Shown: in pieces, positions 47,005-58,278 of the stretch
Position numbering within the stretch: the stretch's first letter is position 1
Layout: each line of letters starts with the position of its first letter
Assembly (NCBI GenBank): GCA_937922705.1
Contig: CALAIW010000015.1
Location: 1 to 58,526, forward strand
From: an uncultured bacterium
GTDB lineage: Bacteria; Atribacterota; Atribacteria; Atribacterales; Caldatribacteriaceae
Length of the DNA: 58,526 nt
Direction of reading: 5' to 3'
Notes under the pieces: generated by a model
Databases searched by the model: none
Told to the model about the DNA's origin: nothing
Seen by the model: only the letters and a program-made list of their open reading frames with translations
Made by a program: the position numbers and the translations under genes

Positions 47005-48702
47005 TCACTTTTTAATTCTCCAGTCACGCACCTTGAGATAAAAAGAGTTTTCCGCCCCATTTTGCACCTCAAAAGCGAAATCGGCAAGAGACCCTCCGTA
47101 GAGCTCTTCCGCCTTTTCCCTTCCTTCGAAAACCACTGCTTCCTGGTACTCCTTACCCTGGCGAAGGAGAAGACGAAGGTGATTCCCTTTTCGACCCCAT
47201 GTCCATCGCCGCTCAAGTACCACATTGAGTGTTGCAAGGAGAGGATTGGGGTTTTTCTCCCCGAAGGGCTTGAGTCTTTCCCAGAAAGAGAGAAAATGTC
47301 CATCAAGGTCTCCAAGATTCACAAGCGCATCAACCACAAGACCCCGAAACGCCACAAGCTCACGCACCGTCTGGGCGAAATACTCGTTGAGGCGTTTCCG
47401 CAAAAGTGGTACGTTTTCTATCCGCACCTTTAGCCCTGCAGCCATTTCGTGACCACCATAGCGGAGAAGTAACGGTGCACATTCTTCAAGTGCTCTGAGA
47501 AGATTAAAACCATCTATGCTTCGTCCTGATCCTATAGCTATACCATTGTGTTCCCCAAGAACGATAACCGGACGCAGGAGGCTCTCACTGAGACGAGAGG
47601 CCACAATCCCCAAAACTCCAGTGTTCCATCCCTTTCCAGAGAGGACAACAATGGCATCTTCAAGAAAAGCCTGTTTTTCTGGGTCTTCCAGAATATCCCT
47701 GAGGACCTGTTCTTCTTCTTCTTGCCTTCGAGTATTTAAAGAGTTCAAGCGTTTTGCATAGACCAACGCCTCTTCATAATGGTCGCAAAGGAGTAAGTCA
47801 AGAGCAACTTTAGGGTGGTCTACCCGCCCTGCGGCATTAATCCTTGGTGCGAGAATGAATCCCACTTCCTCGACATCAATAAAGCGTCCTTCAATTCCTG
47901 CAGCTTCACAAAGAGCTCGTATCGGAAGAGACGGATTGCTGTTGAGACTTCGTAAACCGTATTTTGCAATGACACGGTTTTCCCGAAGGAGAGGTACGGC
48001 ATCACCTACGGTTCCAAGAGAGGCAAGGTCAAGGTACTCCTCTGCCGGATCTTGGGTAACCCCAAGGCGTAGAGCTAAGGCTCGAACAAAAAGAAGCGCA
48101 AGACCAGCCCCCGAAAGAAAAGAGACCATGGTATCTGCAGGATCCCAGGTGCTCACAACGGCATCTGCCTCAGGACGCCGTGAAGGATTCGGAAAATGGT
48201 GATCGAGGATAACGAGCTGAGCGCCGTATTCCTTAAGAATCCGTGCTCCCTCGATGTCTCTTATCCCACAGTCAACCGTTATGACCAGAAGAGGAGTATG
48301 CCGCTTTGCAACTATCCGAAGCGCCGCTTCCTGGGTGAGACCGTAACCTTCAAGGAAACGGCTCGGAATGTACACCGCAACATTTTCGGTAAAGCGCCGC
48401 AAAAAACGAGCAAGAATGGCTGAAGCAGTGAGTCCATCAACATCGTAATCCCCAAAAACAAGAATTTGTGAGCCACGACGGAGTGCCTGTTCGGTACAAA
48501 GGACTGCCTCAGAGAGCCCTGAAAGGCCAAAGAGGTTATCGAGCAATCCCAAAGAAGGATTGAGGAAACTTCTCCCTTCCTCAGGAGTAGTAATGCCCCG
48601 GTTCAGGAGGATGCGGGCAGCTGCAGGAGAAAGAGAAAGATCATGCATGAGACGCCGAAGATACACTTCATTAACCTTCCGAATCTGCCAACGCCTCTCC
48701 AA
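47005..48702 (-). CDS. recJ: Single-stranded-DNA-specific exonuclease RecJ
   Basis: 565 residues. DHH motifs: [33 protein letters not shown] and [16 protein letters not shown]1 region with [10 protein letters not shown]-like [13 protein letters not shown], then an OB-like end. It works in RecF-type recombination and mismatch repair. TTG 48702 follows GGAGG eight bases upstream and lies just after the secF stop; ATG at 48747 would overlap secF. Confidence 0.95.
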   Translation of the reverse strand: MERRWQIRKVNEVYLRRLMHDLSLSPAAARILLNRGITTPEEGRSFLNPSLGLLDNLFGLSGLSEAVLCTEQALRRGSQILVFGDYDVDGLTASAILARFLRRFTENVAVYIPSRFLEGYGLTQEAALRIVAKRHTPLLVITVDCGIRDIEGARILKEYGAQLVILDHHFPNPSRRPEADAVVSTWDPADTMVSFLSGAGLALLFVRALALRLGVTQDPAEEYLDLASLGTVGDAVPLLRENRVIAKYGLRSLNSNPSLPIRALCEAAGIEGRFIDVEEVGFILAPRINAAGRVDHPKVALDLLLCDHYEEALVYAKRLNSLNTRRQEEEEQVLRDILEDPEKQAFLEDAIVVLSGKGWNTGVLGIVASRLSESLLRPVIVLGEHNGIAIGSGRSIDGFNLLRALEECAPLLLRYGGHEMAAGLKVRIENVPLLRKRLNEYFAQTVRELVAFRGLVVDALVNLGDLDGHFLSFWERLKPFGEKNPNPLLATLNVVLERRWTWGRKGNHLRLLLRQGKEYQEAVVFEGREKAEELYGGSLADFAFEVQNGAENSFYLKVRDWRIKK

Positions 48703-48707
48703 ACACC

Positions 48708-49589
48708 CTACCTCCGGCGGGGTTGACGTTTCTCCCAATCGACCCACAAGGCACTTACTACAAAAATTGAGGAATATGTCCCCACAACAAGACCAACAAG
48801 AATCGCCAGAGCAAAGTCCTGGAGCATCTTTCCACCAAAAAAGTACAGAGCAAGAACAGGTAAAGCAGTAGTCAAGGCGGTATTAATAGTCCGGGAAAGA
48901 ACCTCATTGATGCTCTGGTTGACAACGCCTTCAAGGTCTTCGCCACGTCTCCGTCCTATAAGGTTTTCTCGGACTCGATCCATGACCACAATGGAATCGT
49001 TGATGGAGTATCCAAGAATGGTGAGAACCGCAGCAAGAATAGGAATGGTGAACTCTTTCTGAAGGAGTGAAACCAAGCCAACCACAATAAGACCGTCGTG
49101 AGCTAGGGCGAGAACGGAAGTAACCGCAGGACGAAACTCGAAACGAAACGCCACATAAACGAGAATCCCTCCAATAGCCACAAGGAGAGCTGTAATACCC
49201 ATGCGCCGAAGATCCGCCCCAACCGCTGGTCCAACATCCTCAATGCGGAGAAGCTCCGCAGAGCCGAAGCTATCCTTTAAAAGGGCAACAAGGCGATTTT
49301 GGTCCTCTTGAGAAAGCTTAGGCGCCCGAATGACAACCTCCGTTGGAGAAAATCGCTGAATAACACTTTTTTCAAGGTTCACCGAACCAAGAACTTTACG
49401 GAGTTCTTCAGTCGTAACTTCCCGAGGAAAACGAAACTGAAGAAGCGTTCCCCCTGCAAAATCGATACCGTAGTTCAAACCCCGAAGGGCAATACTTCCA
49501 AGACTCACAGCAACAAGAACCAAAGACACAACATAAGCTATCTTCCGAATCCCCATGAAGTTAACGTGTGTACCCCTGATAAACTCCAT
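48708..49589 (-). CDS. secF: Protein translocase subunit SecF
   Basis: 293 residues. Six membrane segments; GLNYGIDFAGGTLLQFRF after the first one, then a small periplasmic domain, and SINDSIVVMDRVRENL in the transmembrane block. Forms SecDF-YajC with the genes upstream, using the ion gradient to pull exported proteins out of SecYEG. Confidence 0.97.
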   Translation of the reverse strand: MEFIRGTHVNFMGIRKIAYVVSLVLVAVSLGSIALRGLNYGIDFAGGTLLQFRFPREVTTEELRKVLGSVNLEKSVIQRFSPTEVVIRAPKLSQEDQNRLVALLKDSFGSAELLRIEDVGPAVGADLRRMGITALLVAIGGILVYVAFRFEFRPAVTSVLALAHDGLIVVGLVSLLQKEFTIPILAAVLTILGYSINDSIVVMDRVRENLIGRRRGEDLEGVVNQSINEVLSRTINTALTTALPVLALYFFGGKMLQDFALAILVGLVVGTYSSIFVVSALWVDWEKRQPRRR

Positions 49590-49601
49590 GCCAATCCTCC
49601 C

Positions 49602-50789
49602 CTAGGCCCGCATCTTTAAACGATCTGCAAAGAGATCCACGAAAACCTTGCTTACCCAAACCCCTGTAAACATGCTGCAGAGAATACCAAGACTCAGCGT
49701 GACTCCAAATCCCTTAATTGGTCCCGAACCAAGGGAGAAAAGGAGTACTGCCGCAATGAGAGTGGTGAGGTTAGCATCGAGAATCGTCCGAAAAGCCTTC
49801 TGGAAACCAGCATCGATAGAAGCTCTCCAGGTTTTCCCAGAGCGAAATTCTTCTTTGATTCGCTCAAAAATGAGAACATTCGCATCCACTGCCATTCCCA
49901 CTGTAAGTACAAAACCTGCGATTCCTGGCAAAGTCAGTGTTGCCCTAAGCCCGATAAAGAGCGCAAAGAAAAAGAGAATAAAGCACAGAAGAGCAAGGTC
50001 GGCAAGAAGCCCAAAAGAACCATAGTACAGAACCATAAAGGCTAAAACGAGGATAACCCCGATGATCGCTGCCCGAAGTCCTGCTTGCACTGAATCTCTT
50101 CCAAGGGTTGGCTCCACCGAACGGTTCTCGATGACCTCAACTTTTACCGGAAGCGCTCCAGCTCGAAGAAGAATCGCCAGGTTCTGCGCCTCTTCGAGGG
50201 TAAATCGTCCAGTGATTTGTGCTTCTCCTCCAAGAATAGGCTCCTGCACGATAGGGTTTGAAATGAGCTTTCCATCAAGGTAAATTCCAAGGGGTCTTCC
50301 AACGTTAGCGGTTGTGGCTTGGGCAAAAAGTTTTGCTCCTTCACTATCGAAGGATATAGCTACAACCGGTCGCCCAAGGCGATCAAACTGTACCTGGGCG
50401 TTTTTGAGGTGTGCTCCAGTAAGAAGAGTCTGCCCGGTTTCGTCTTTAAACTCAAGGAGTGCCGTTTTTCCAATAATTTCCACCGCTCTTTGGGGGTCCG
50501 TCACCCCTGGAAGCTGTACGAGTACTCGTCTCTCCCCCTGGCGGGCAATAACTGGCTCTGCAACCCCAAGCTGATCAATGCGGTTCCGAATAACCTCTAC
50601 AACCCGGCGAACTGCATCCTCATCAACCGGCGCCTCAGGAGTATCCATACATTCAAGAAGGATATGGGAGCCTCCCCGGAGGTCAAGCCCAAGACGAATT
50701 CGATCTCGAACTGGAAATACCACAAGGAGTGACACGGCAATAAGTCCAAGCACAACAAGTAACCGCCATGGAAGGAATCGGCGTTTCAT
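49602..50789 (-). CDS. secD: Protein translocase subunit SecD
   Basis: 395 residues. GLDLRGGSHILLE near residue 35, DPQRAVEIIGKTALLEFKDE in the P1 region, and AVDANVLIFERIKEE in the transmembrane block. The periplasmic P1 domain is shorter than in E. coli, as in many Gram-positive and thermophile SecD proteins. Twelve bases from secF. Confidence 0.97.
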   Translation of the reverse strand: MKRRFLPWRLLVVLGLIAVSLLVVFPVRDRIRLGLDLRGGSHILLECMDTPEAPVDEDAVRRVVEVIRNRIDQLGVAEPVIARQGERRVLVQLPGVTDPQRAVEIIGKTALLEFKDETGQTLLTGAHLKNAQVQFDRLGRPVVAISFDSEGAKLFAQATTANVGRPLGIYLDGKLISNPIVQEPILGGEAQITGRFTLEEAQNLAILLRAGALPVKVEVIENRSVEPTLGRDSVQAGLRAAIIGVILVLAFMVLYYGSFGLLADLALLCFILFFFALFIGLRATLTLPGIAGFVLTVGMAVDANVLIFERIKEEFRSGKTWRASIDAGFQKAFRTILDANLTTLIAAVLLFSLGSGPIKGFGVTLSLGILCSMFTGVWVSKVFVDLFADRLKMRA

Positions 50790-50812
50790 AGGCGACCCTC
50801 CTTATTAGGAGC

Positions 50813-52278
<1,466 letters not shown>

Positions 52279-53301
52279 TCAGAGGATGAGCATAGCATCA
52301 CCGAAGCTGTAAAAGCGATACTTTTGCGCAATGGCCTCTTCGTATGCCCGCTTTATGAACGCCGTTCCTCCAAAAGCACAGACGAGAAGAAAAAGCGTCG
52401 AGCGGGGGAGGTGAAAATTTGTTACCAGAGCATCAACCACGCGAAAAGAAAACCCCGGGTAGATAAAAAGGTCTGTTGTTCCCTCAAAAGCCTGTAAAGC
52501 CCCACACCGAAGTGCTACAGTTTCGAGAGCCCGTACCGTTGTCGTTCCCACCGCAACCACTCGCTTACCCAATTCTTTAGCCTTTTGAATCTTTGCTGCA
52601 GTCTCCTGGGGAACTGAAAACCACTCTTCATGCATCTTGTGATTTTCCACTCGCTCGGTGGTAACTGGCTTAAAGGTTCCCGGGCCCACATGAAGGGTGA
52701 GCATGGCCTTCTCCACTCCCCTTTTTCCAAGCTCTGCAAGGAGTTCCTCAGTAAAGTGGAGTCCTGCAGTCGGTGCAGCGCAAGATCCAGGCATCCGAGC
52801 ATACACTGTCTGGTACGCCTCAAGAGGAATATCTCTCCTTTTTACATATGGTGGTGTGGGCGTGTGACCGAAACGAGAGAGAATTTCTTGGGTTTCCGCC
52901 TGGGGGAAAAGGGGACGAAGCACCCAAAAACCTTCCTTCCGCTCAAGAATCTCAAAGCGGATGGAAGGGTCTTCCTCAAGAACAAGGATGTGCAAGGGAC
53001 GAAGCCTTGACCCCGAAAGAAGGCATTCCCAGAGACCGTCTCTCTCTTCAAGGAAGAGAATTTCCACCCTTCCACCAGTACGTTCTTTGCGAGCAAAAAG
53101 ACGAGCAGGAATAACTTTTGTATCATTGAGGACCAAAACATCCCCAGATTCAAGGTAGTGGAGAATGTCTCGAAATACCCGATGCTCAATAGTTTGAGTT
53201 TCCCGGTGAAGCACCATGAGACGGCAAGCATCCCGAGGGAACACCGGTTCCTGAGCAATGAGCTCCTGAGGAAGAACAAAATCAAATTCTTTAAGGTCCA
53301 T
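52279..53301 (-). CDS. queA: S-adenosylmethionine:tRNA ribosyltransferase-isomerase QueA
   Basis: 340 residues. MDLKEFDFVLPQELIAQEPVFPRDACRL is the family start; VLNDTKVIPARLFARK, TAGLHFTEELL and HVGPGTFKPV follow. It turns preQ1-tRNA into epoxyqueuosine-tRNA. The ATG overlaps the previous stop (TGATG). Confidence 0.96.
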   Translation of the reverse strand: MDLKEFDFVLPQELIAQEPVFPRDACRLMVLHRETQTIEHRVFRDILHYLESGDVLVLNDTKVIPARLFARKERTGGRVEILFLEERDGLWECLLSGSRLRPLHILVLEEDPSIRFEILERKEGFWVLRPLFPQAETQEILSRFGHTPTPPYVKRRDIPLEAYQTVYARMPGSCAAPTAGLHFTEELLAELGKRGVEKAMLTLHVGPGTFKPVTTERVENHKMHEEWFSVPQETAAKIQKAKELGKRVVAVGTTTVRALETVALRCGALQAFEGTTDLFIYPGFSFRVVDALVTNFHLPRSTLFLLVCAFGGTAFIKRAYEEAIAQKYRFYSFGDAMLIL

Positions 53302-54644
53302 CAATGAACCACAACCCTCCCAAGCTCACATCCTGGAAAGTAGTGACTAAGGATTTCAGAGAAACTTGCCCCACTTTTAGCCATTCCTACCGCTCCCCAC
53401 TGAGAAAGGCCCACTCCATGTCCCCATCCTCGCCCAACAAAGGTAAAAGTACAAGAAACCTCTTGCGACACAAATCGCCTACGAATAGGCTCCGTTGTAC
53501 GTTTTTTCCCTTTCCTTGCCTCTCGTTCCTTCTCCCGAAGCTTCAAGAAGGTGATAATATCGTCAAGGTTCCAATCTCGCTGCATCCATTCCTCATAGTT
53601 AATGGTTGTATCCACGTTTTTCTCCAAATCCTGTGCAGATTCTCCATCCTGTATAGGTTCTTCCGACTGGTTGCTCTCAATAGTAAACATAGTACTTGGC
53701 AGACGGTCAAATCCTATAGCCTCTCTGAATTGGTTTCCAGTAAGTTCCACAGTTCCACGGTCCGTGTCCACAAAGACCTTAATGACTCTCCCGCTCTTTT
53801 CACTTCTTTGGCACCGAATACCAAGGACCGTACTCTGGATATACCCACGCTTTCTGAGAGCTTCAGCAATTTCTCCCGAACTCAAAGTAACCTTCCAGGA
53901 GTTATGAGGTGCCCCATCCTCCCAAGGCGAGGGAACCTCAACAAGGTATGGAACTTCTCTTCCCCACACATTCTCCGCACTGTCGGTGTACCCCCCACTT
54001 TCTGAGTGGAAGACTACTGACGCTGGCTTTCCCCGATAGATAAGGATCACTCCACGCGTTTTCTCGACAAGGTCATTCGTGCGAGGGTCCTCAGCAAATA
54101 CCCCTCCGTAGCGCTGACAGTGGACAGTACTGCAGAAATCAAAACCTTCCTCTTGGTGACGACCAAGGTTCCTTAAGGCATAGGTTCGAGCAACTACAAT
54201 GTGCGCCTTAAGAGCTTCTTCCGGCCAAGAGGGACTTGTTTCAAGCTTCATCGTTCCTTTCAAGTAATCCTCAAGAGGGAGAATGTTGATCACCTCGAGG
54301 TTACCATCTCTTTTGCGAATCTCAAGGCGACCCCGATACGGTCGTTTCCCAAGGTACACCACGTCTTTTCGCGAGATAACCACCAGAGAATGAGCTACAA
54401 CATTTTTTTCTTTCCAGAAAACTCCCGAAGGGGTAAGGGAAAAGGAAAGGGGGCGATTTGCAGCAACAGTGAAGGCCTTTCTTCCAACCCAGACCTCAAG
54501 CCCACCAGGCGAGGAACACGTAATTTCTTCTTGCGTTCGAGCAAGAAGAATTCGCACCTCGATATCCTTTGTACTCCCCTCGCTGCAGAAAACAATTCCA
54601 AGGAGGAGAGCACAGACAATGAGAAATGTCCTTCGGACTCCCAT
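53301..54644 (-). CDS. SpoIID/LytB-family lytic transglycosylase with charged insert
   Basis: 447 residues. Signal peptide (TFLIVCALLLGIVFCSEG), then the SpoIID core with LEDYLKGTMKLETSPSWPEEALKAHIVVARTYAL, which contains the catalytic Glu. The core ends in FVGRGWGHGVGLSQWGAVGMAKSGASFSEILSHYFPG. Between about residues 320 and 395 lies a highly charged, low-complexity insert absent from the Bacillus protein. No sporulation genes are seen in the window, so a vegetative role in peptidoglycan trimming is more likely. Confidence 0.9.
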   Translation of the reverse strand: MGVRRTFLIVCALLLGIVFCSEGSTKDIEVRILLARTQEEITCSSPGGLEVWVGRKAFTVAANRPLSFSLTPSGVFWKEKNVVAHSLVVISRKDVVYLGKRPYRGRLEIRKRDGNLEVINILPLEDYLKGTMKLETSPSWPEEALKAHIVVARTYALRNLGRHQEEGFDFCSTVHCQRYGGVFAEDPRTNDLVEKTRGVILIYRGKPASVVFHSESGGYTDSAENVWGREVPYLVEVPSPWEDGAPHNSWKVTLSSGEIAEALRKRGYIQSTVLGIRCQRSEKSGRVIKVFVDTDRGTVELTGNQFREAIGFDRLPSTMFTIESNQSEEPIQDGESAQDLEKNVDTTINYEEWMQRDWNLDDIITFLKLREKEREARKGKKRTTEPIRRRFVSQEVSCTFTFVGRGWGHGVGLSQWGAVGMAKSGASFSEILSHYFPGCELGRVVVH

Positions 54645-54645
54645 T

Positions 54646-54876
54646 TTATCGCCTCAGAACAAGGGTAAAAAGAAGGGTCAAAAAGAGACTGATAAGAAGC
54701 GAAGTCATAAGGGGAAAGTACAAGACAAAATTCCCTCGCCGGTATACAATGTCCCCAGGGAGACGCCCGAGGCGATTCAAACCCGGAATATGGGGAAGAG
54801 CAAAAAGAAAAAGGCCCACCAGAACAAAAATACACCCTATAATGATGAAAATCCTTGCCCAGTAAGAGATTTCCAT
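54646..54876 (-). CDS. DUF2905 small membrane protein
   Basis: 76 residues with two membrane segments: IFIIIGCIFVLVGLFLFAL and LYFPLMTSLLISLFLTLLFTLVL, joined by the diagnostic loop LNRLGRLPGDIVYRRGNF. Function unknown. It often occurs beside queH, queA or ruv genes, as here. ATG 54876 overlaps the queH end by 40 bases. Confidence 0.88.
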   Translation of the reverse strand: MEISYWARIFIIIGCIFVLVGLFLFALPHIPGLNRLGRLPGDIVYRRGNFVLYFPLMTSLLISLFLTLLFTLVLRR

Positions 54877-55409
54877 ATTCTTTTTTTCACCCCTTCCCAG
54901 TAGCTCATGATACACCCACAGTACTTCTGACGGTAAAGATTGAACTCTTTTGCCATCCGTACGCTTTCAGGAAAACCTGATCGGAAATCCACTCCAATAA
55001 AAGGGATACCCATCTCTTTTCCTATCTGTTCCCCTACCTCAAGAATTCCCACCACATCTTGGTAAGGACTGATAGTGAGGGTGGTGCTGAAAGCTGAGAA
55101 TCCTTGTTCTCTTGCCCATTGTGCAACACGGCGAAGGCGCAAAGCGTAACACAATCTACAGCGCTTGGCAAGGTCCAGGGAGAGCGCGAAGAACTCTCTT
55201 GGATCATAGGGAAAAGGAATGCGAAGTTCTCCCCCTATTTGGGCGATATAGCTTTCCAGAGTAATCCGACGACGTTCGTACTCGTCTACTGGGTGGATAT
55301 TGGGGTTATAGAAGACATTGACAACCGCAAGACCTTCCTTCTCGAAAAAACGGTTCACATAGGTTGCGCAAGGAGCACAGCAGGTATGGAGAGCAAGCCT
55401 ACCTTTCAT
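54837..55409 (-). CDS. queH: Epoxyqueuosine reductase QueH
   Basis: 190 residues. Cysteine clusters HTCCAPC at the start, RCRLCYALRL in the middle and KYCGC near the end bind the iron-sulfur cluster and metal. It reduces epoxyqueuosine to queuosine and replaces the cobalamin-dependent QueG. Using QueH spares cobalamin, in line with the salvage genes elsewhere in the window (inference). Confidence 0.94.
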   Translation of the reverse strand: MKGRLALHTCCAPCATYVNRFFEKEGLAVVNVFYNPNIHPVDEYERRRITLESYIAQIGGELRIPFPYDPREFFALSLDLAKRCRLCYALRLRRVAQWAREQGFSAFSTTLTISPYQDVVGILEVGEQIGKEMGIPFIGVDFRSGFPESVRMAKEFNLYRQKYCGCIMSYWEGVKKRIWKSLTGQGFSSL

Positions 55410-56364
55410 AAAGAGCCACCTTAGTCAAGTATTCCCGTCCAGAAGGAGTGAGAATCCTTCCCCGCTTTGTCCGAACGATGAAGCCCATTTTAACCAGGAA
55501 CGGTTCATAAACCTCTTCAAGGGTATCTGGGTCTTCCCCAAGAACCATAGCGAGGCTTTCAATCCCTGCCGGTCCTCCAGCGTATTTTTCAAGAAGCGCC
55601 TTCAGAAATCCCCGGTCCATCTTGGTAAGACCAAAAGAATCAACTTCAAGTTCAACAAAAGCCTCCTCAACGATGTCCCGTGTAAGGTGCTGCTTGCCCC
55701 GAACTTCGGCAAAATCTCGTACCCTCCGAAGGAGACGGTGTGCTATCCGGGGTGTTCCCCGAGAACGACAGGCAATGGCCTGCGCCGCTTCAGGATCTAT
55801 GGTGACTCCAAGGAGATAGGCTGCTCGGGTAACGATAAGAGCAATTTCCTCTTCAGTATAAAAATCGAGCCGCTCTATAATCCCAAAACGATTCCTCAAA
55901 GGAGCACTAAGAAGACTCACTCGTGTCGTAGCTCCAATGAGAGTAAAAGGCGGAAGGTGAATAGCCACATCCCGAGCAGCGGGACCTTTCCCCACAAGCA
56001 CATGAAGGGTGAAATCCTCCATCGCCCCATAGAGAATCTCCTCACACTGTTTAGGGAGACGATGTATCTCATCAATGAACACTATATCCTTTGGAGCAAT
56101 CGTCGTAAGAACTGCTGCAAGGTCTCCAGGACGAGTAAAAGCGGGACCTGAAAGACAGCGAATATTTTGTCCCATTTCACGGGCAATGATGTACGCAAGG
56201 GTCGTTTTTCCAAGACCTGGGGGGCCGTAAAAGAGAACATGGTCCAAAGGTTCATCCCGCATACGTGCCGCTTGAATATAGACCCGAAGGTGTGCCACAA
56301 CCGTTTTTTGACCGATGAATGCGTCAAGAGACTGGGGACGGAAGGTCTCGTCCTCTCGCTTCAT
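55399..56364 (-). CDS. ruvB: Holliday junction helicase motor RuvB
   Basis: 321 residues. FRPQSLDAFIGQ opens the AAA+ domain, Walker A GPPGLGKTTL, Walker B FIDEIHR, sensor 1 IGATTR, and a C-terminal winged helix ending in RGRILTPSGREYL. Overlaps ruvA by four bases and queH by 11. Confidence 0.97.
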   Translation of the reverse strand: MKREDETFRPQSLDAFIGQKTVVAHLRVYIQAARMRDEPLDHVLFYGPPGLGKTTLAYIIAREMGQNIRCLSGPAFTRPGDLAAVLTTIAPKDIVFIDEIHRLPKQCEEILYGAMEDFTLHVLVGKGPAARDVAIHLPPFTLIGATTRVSLLSAPLRNRFGIIERLDFYTEEEIALIVTRAAYLLGVTIDPEAAQAIACRSRGTPRIAHRLLRRVRDFAEVRGKQHLTRDIVEEAFVELEVDSFGLTKMDRGFLKALLEKYAGGPAGIESLAMVLGEDPDTLEEVYEPFLVKMGFIVRTKRGRILTPSGREYLTKVALYER

Positions 56365-56951
56365 CCACGCCCTCCCAGTCGAACAAGCGCTTGCTTTATA
56401 ACCTCTTCAACGTCCATGTTCCGGCGCTCAATCTCCTTAATAAGGCGCGCCATAACTGGGTTAACCTCTTGAGGTGTATATCCAAGACGAAAGAGCACCT
56501 CTTTTGCTTCTTCAAAAATAGCATCGTAGGGCGATGCAGGAGTAAATCCAGCCTCAAGGAGAATAGGGCGAAGCTCAACAACAAGGCGCCTAGCAGTTTT
56601 GGCGCTTATCCCGCCCTGCTCTTCAAGGGTATGGGTATCCTCTTCAAGGATACAACGGACAAAGTCCTTCCAGTGAAGGCGAGAGAGGATTTTAAAGGCT
56701 GTCCGGTGGTTTATGCCCCGAACTTCCCGAAGAGCGTCAAAAACCTCCCGTTCCTCTTCATCCTCAAACCCATAAAAAACAAATTCCCCGTTTTCCTTAA
56801 GGAAAGAACGCACAAGAAGACAACGCTCCTCGCCTTCTTCTGCTGGTTGGGCAAAGGGAGTAACTCGAAGGCGAAAGGCAAAACCCCCGTTCTCCAAAAT
56901 CCACTCATCCTTTTCCTTTCTTTGCACTTTTCCTCGGATATACTCAAACAT
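56361..56951 (-). CDS. ruvA: Holliday junction binding subunit RuvA
   Basis: 196 residues. [27 protein letters not shown] is domain I; FDALREVRGINHRTAFKILS and GISAKTARRLVVELR are the helix-hairpin-helix motifs; domain III ends EVIKQALVRLGGRG and contacts RuvB. Some normally conserved glycines in the first HhH (GVGPK) are replaced (GINHR). Confidence 0.95.
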   Translation of the reverse strand: MFEYIRGKVQRKEKDEWILENGGFAFRLRVTPFAQPAEEGEERCLLVRSFLKENGEFVFYGFEDEEEREVFDALREVRGINHRTAFKILSRLHWKDFVRCILEEDTHTLEEQGGISAKTARRLVVELRPILLEAGFTPASPYDAIFEEAKEVLFRLGYTPQEVNPVMARLIKEIERRNMDVEEVIKQALVRLGGRG

Positions 56952-57426
56952 TGCGCATCCTCAGATGAAACGCGTGACATACTGCAACCGCTAAAGCATC
57001 AGCAACGTCATCAGGACCTGAAATGTGTTCACACTGAAGAATCTGGCGGACCATATATGCAACTTGGCGTTTTGTGGCTCGTCCATATCCTACAACGGCT
57101 TGCTTTACCTCAAGAGGGGTATACCCATACACCGGAACCTCACAAAGAGCAGCACAAAGAAGCACGATACCCCGAGCAGCTCCCACCGAAAGAGCTGTGG
57201 TAACGTTCCGGTTGAAGAAGAGTTCCTCAACTGCAACTTCCTCAGGAGCATACGTTGTAAAAAGAACACCAAGGTCCTCAAAGAGAGAACGCAAGCGCTT
57301 CTCTGGCGAGAGACTCTCTGAAGTTACAATACATCCGGCATCGAGTAAACGTAACCTATCCCCTTCAACCTCAAGAAGGCCGAAGCCGGTGAGCGCTATC
57401 CCCGGATCGATACCAAGTACCTTCAT
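56944..57426 (-). CDS. ruvC: Crossover junction endonuclease RuvC
   Basis: 160 residues. Catalytic acids are in [12 protein letters not shown] (Asp 7), VAVEELFF (Glu) and [15 protein letters not shown] (two Asp). It cuts Holliday junctions after RuvAB migration. Overlaps yebC by four bases and ruvA by eight. Confidence 0.97.
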   Translation of the reverse strand: MKVLGIDPGIALTGFGLLEVEGDRLRLLDAGCIVTSESLSPEKRLRSLFEDLGVLFTTYAPEEVAVEELFFNRNVTTALSVGAARGIVLLCAALCEVPVYGYTPLEVKQAVVGYGRATKRQVAYMVRQILQCEHISGPDDVADALAVAVCHAFHLRMRNV

Positions 57427-58175
57427 GAACTCTTCAGCGATTCAAGAAGTTCGTCGGCGATATCAAAGTTAGCGTAAACTTCCTGGACATCATCGTGATC
57501 TTCCAAAGCCTCAATAAGCGAAAGAACTTGCTGTGCCTGTTTTCCCTCAACACTTACCGTAGTTTTGGGAACCATGGTAATCTGGGCAACGGCGTACTGT
57601 AAGCCTCTCCGGTCAATAGCCTCTTTGACTTCTTCAAAGTTTTCGGGAGCAGTAATGACATCAATAGTAGTTTCAGTAGAGCGGATGTCCTCAGCGCCTG
57701 CATCAATAGCTACGGCCATGATTTCTTCCTCGTCAACCTTTCCCTTCTCGAAACTAATGAGTCCTTTACGCTCGAAAACCCAGGACACGCATCCTGTCTC
57801 TCCAAGGTTCCCACCATGTTTGCTAAAAAGATGTCGTATTTCTGCTGTTGTGCGGTTCCGATTGTCTGTGGTAGCCTCCACCATAATGGCAACACCACCC
57901 GGTCCATATCCTTCGTAGATAATTTCTTCATACGCTACGCCTTCAAGTTCGCCAGTTCCCTTTTTGATAGCTTTCTCAATATTTTCCTGAGGCATGTTCA
58001 TTTCTTTTGCTTTCTGGATAGCGAGACGAAGGCGCGGGTTCGTTTCGGGGTTACCGCCACCCTGGCGTGCCGCAACGGTAATAAGGCGAATAAGCTTGGA
58101 AAAGGTTTTACCACGTTCAAGATCGGTTTTTGCCTTCTTATGCTTTATTTGGGCCCACTTCGAGTGTCCAGACAT
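57423..58175 (-). CDS. yebC: YebC/PmpR-family protein (translation factor or regulator)
   Basis: 250 residues. [30 protein letters not shown] is the family opening, with [30 protein letters not shown] following. Family members are annotated as transcription regulators; recent work links YebC to translation of difficult proline stretches. It heads the ruv-que-sec-rel operon 55 bases after the rRNA terminator. ATG 58175; a start at 58184 would add three residues. Confidence 0.94.
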   Translation of the reverse strand: MSGHSKWAQIKHKKAKTDLERGKTFSKLIRLITVAARQGGGNPETNPRLRLAIQKAKEMNMPQENIEKAIKKGTGELEGVAYEEIIYEGYGPGGVAIMVEATTDNRNRTTAEIRHLFSKHGGNLGETGCVSWVFERKGLISFEKGKVDEEEIMAVAIDAGAEDIRSTETTIDVITAPENFEEVKEAIDRRGLQYAVAQITMVPKTTVSVEGKQAQQVLSLIEALEDHDDVQEVYANFDIADELLESLKSS

Positions 58176-58234
58176 ACCCTCCAACGCTCCTTGTTGGTTT
58201 TCTTATTGTATTGTATCACACTCTCCCTAAGGAT

Positions 58235-58272
58235 AAAAAAACCTGGGAGAGACCTTTCTCCCAGGTTTTTTT
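58235..58272 (-). terminator. rRNA operon terminator
   Basis: A 16-bp perfect stem (58235-58250 with 58257-58272) with a 6-base loop; the A/T ends provide a U-run on both strands. It lies six bases after the 5S rRNA 3' end. Confidence 0.92.
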
Positions 58273-58278
58273 ATCTTC

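Noticed and set aside
46989-47315. N-terminal extension of apt into recJ
   Set aside because: The standard APT N-terminus begins at the GTG 46988; upstream sequence is the recJ 3' end in another frame.
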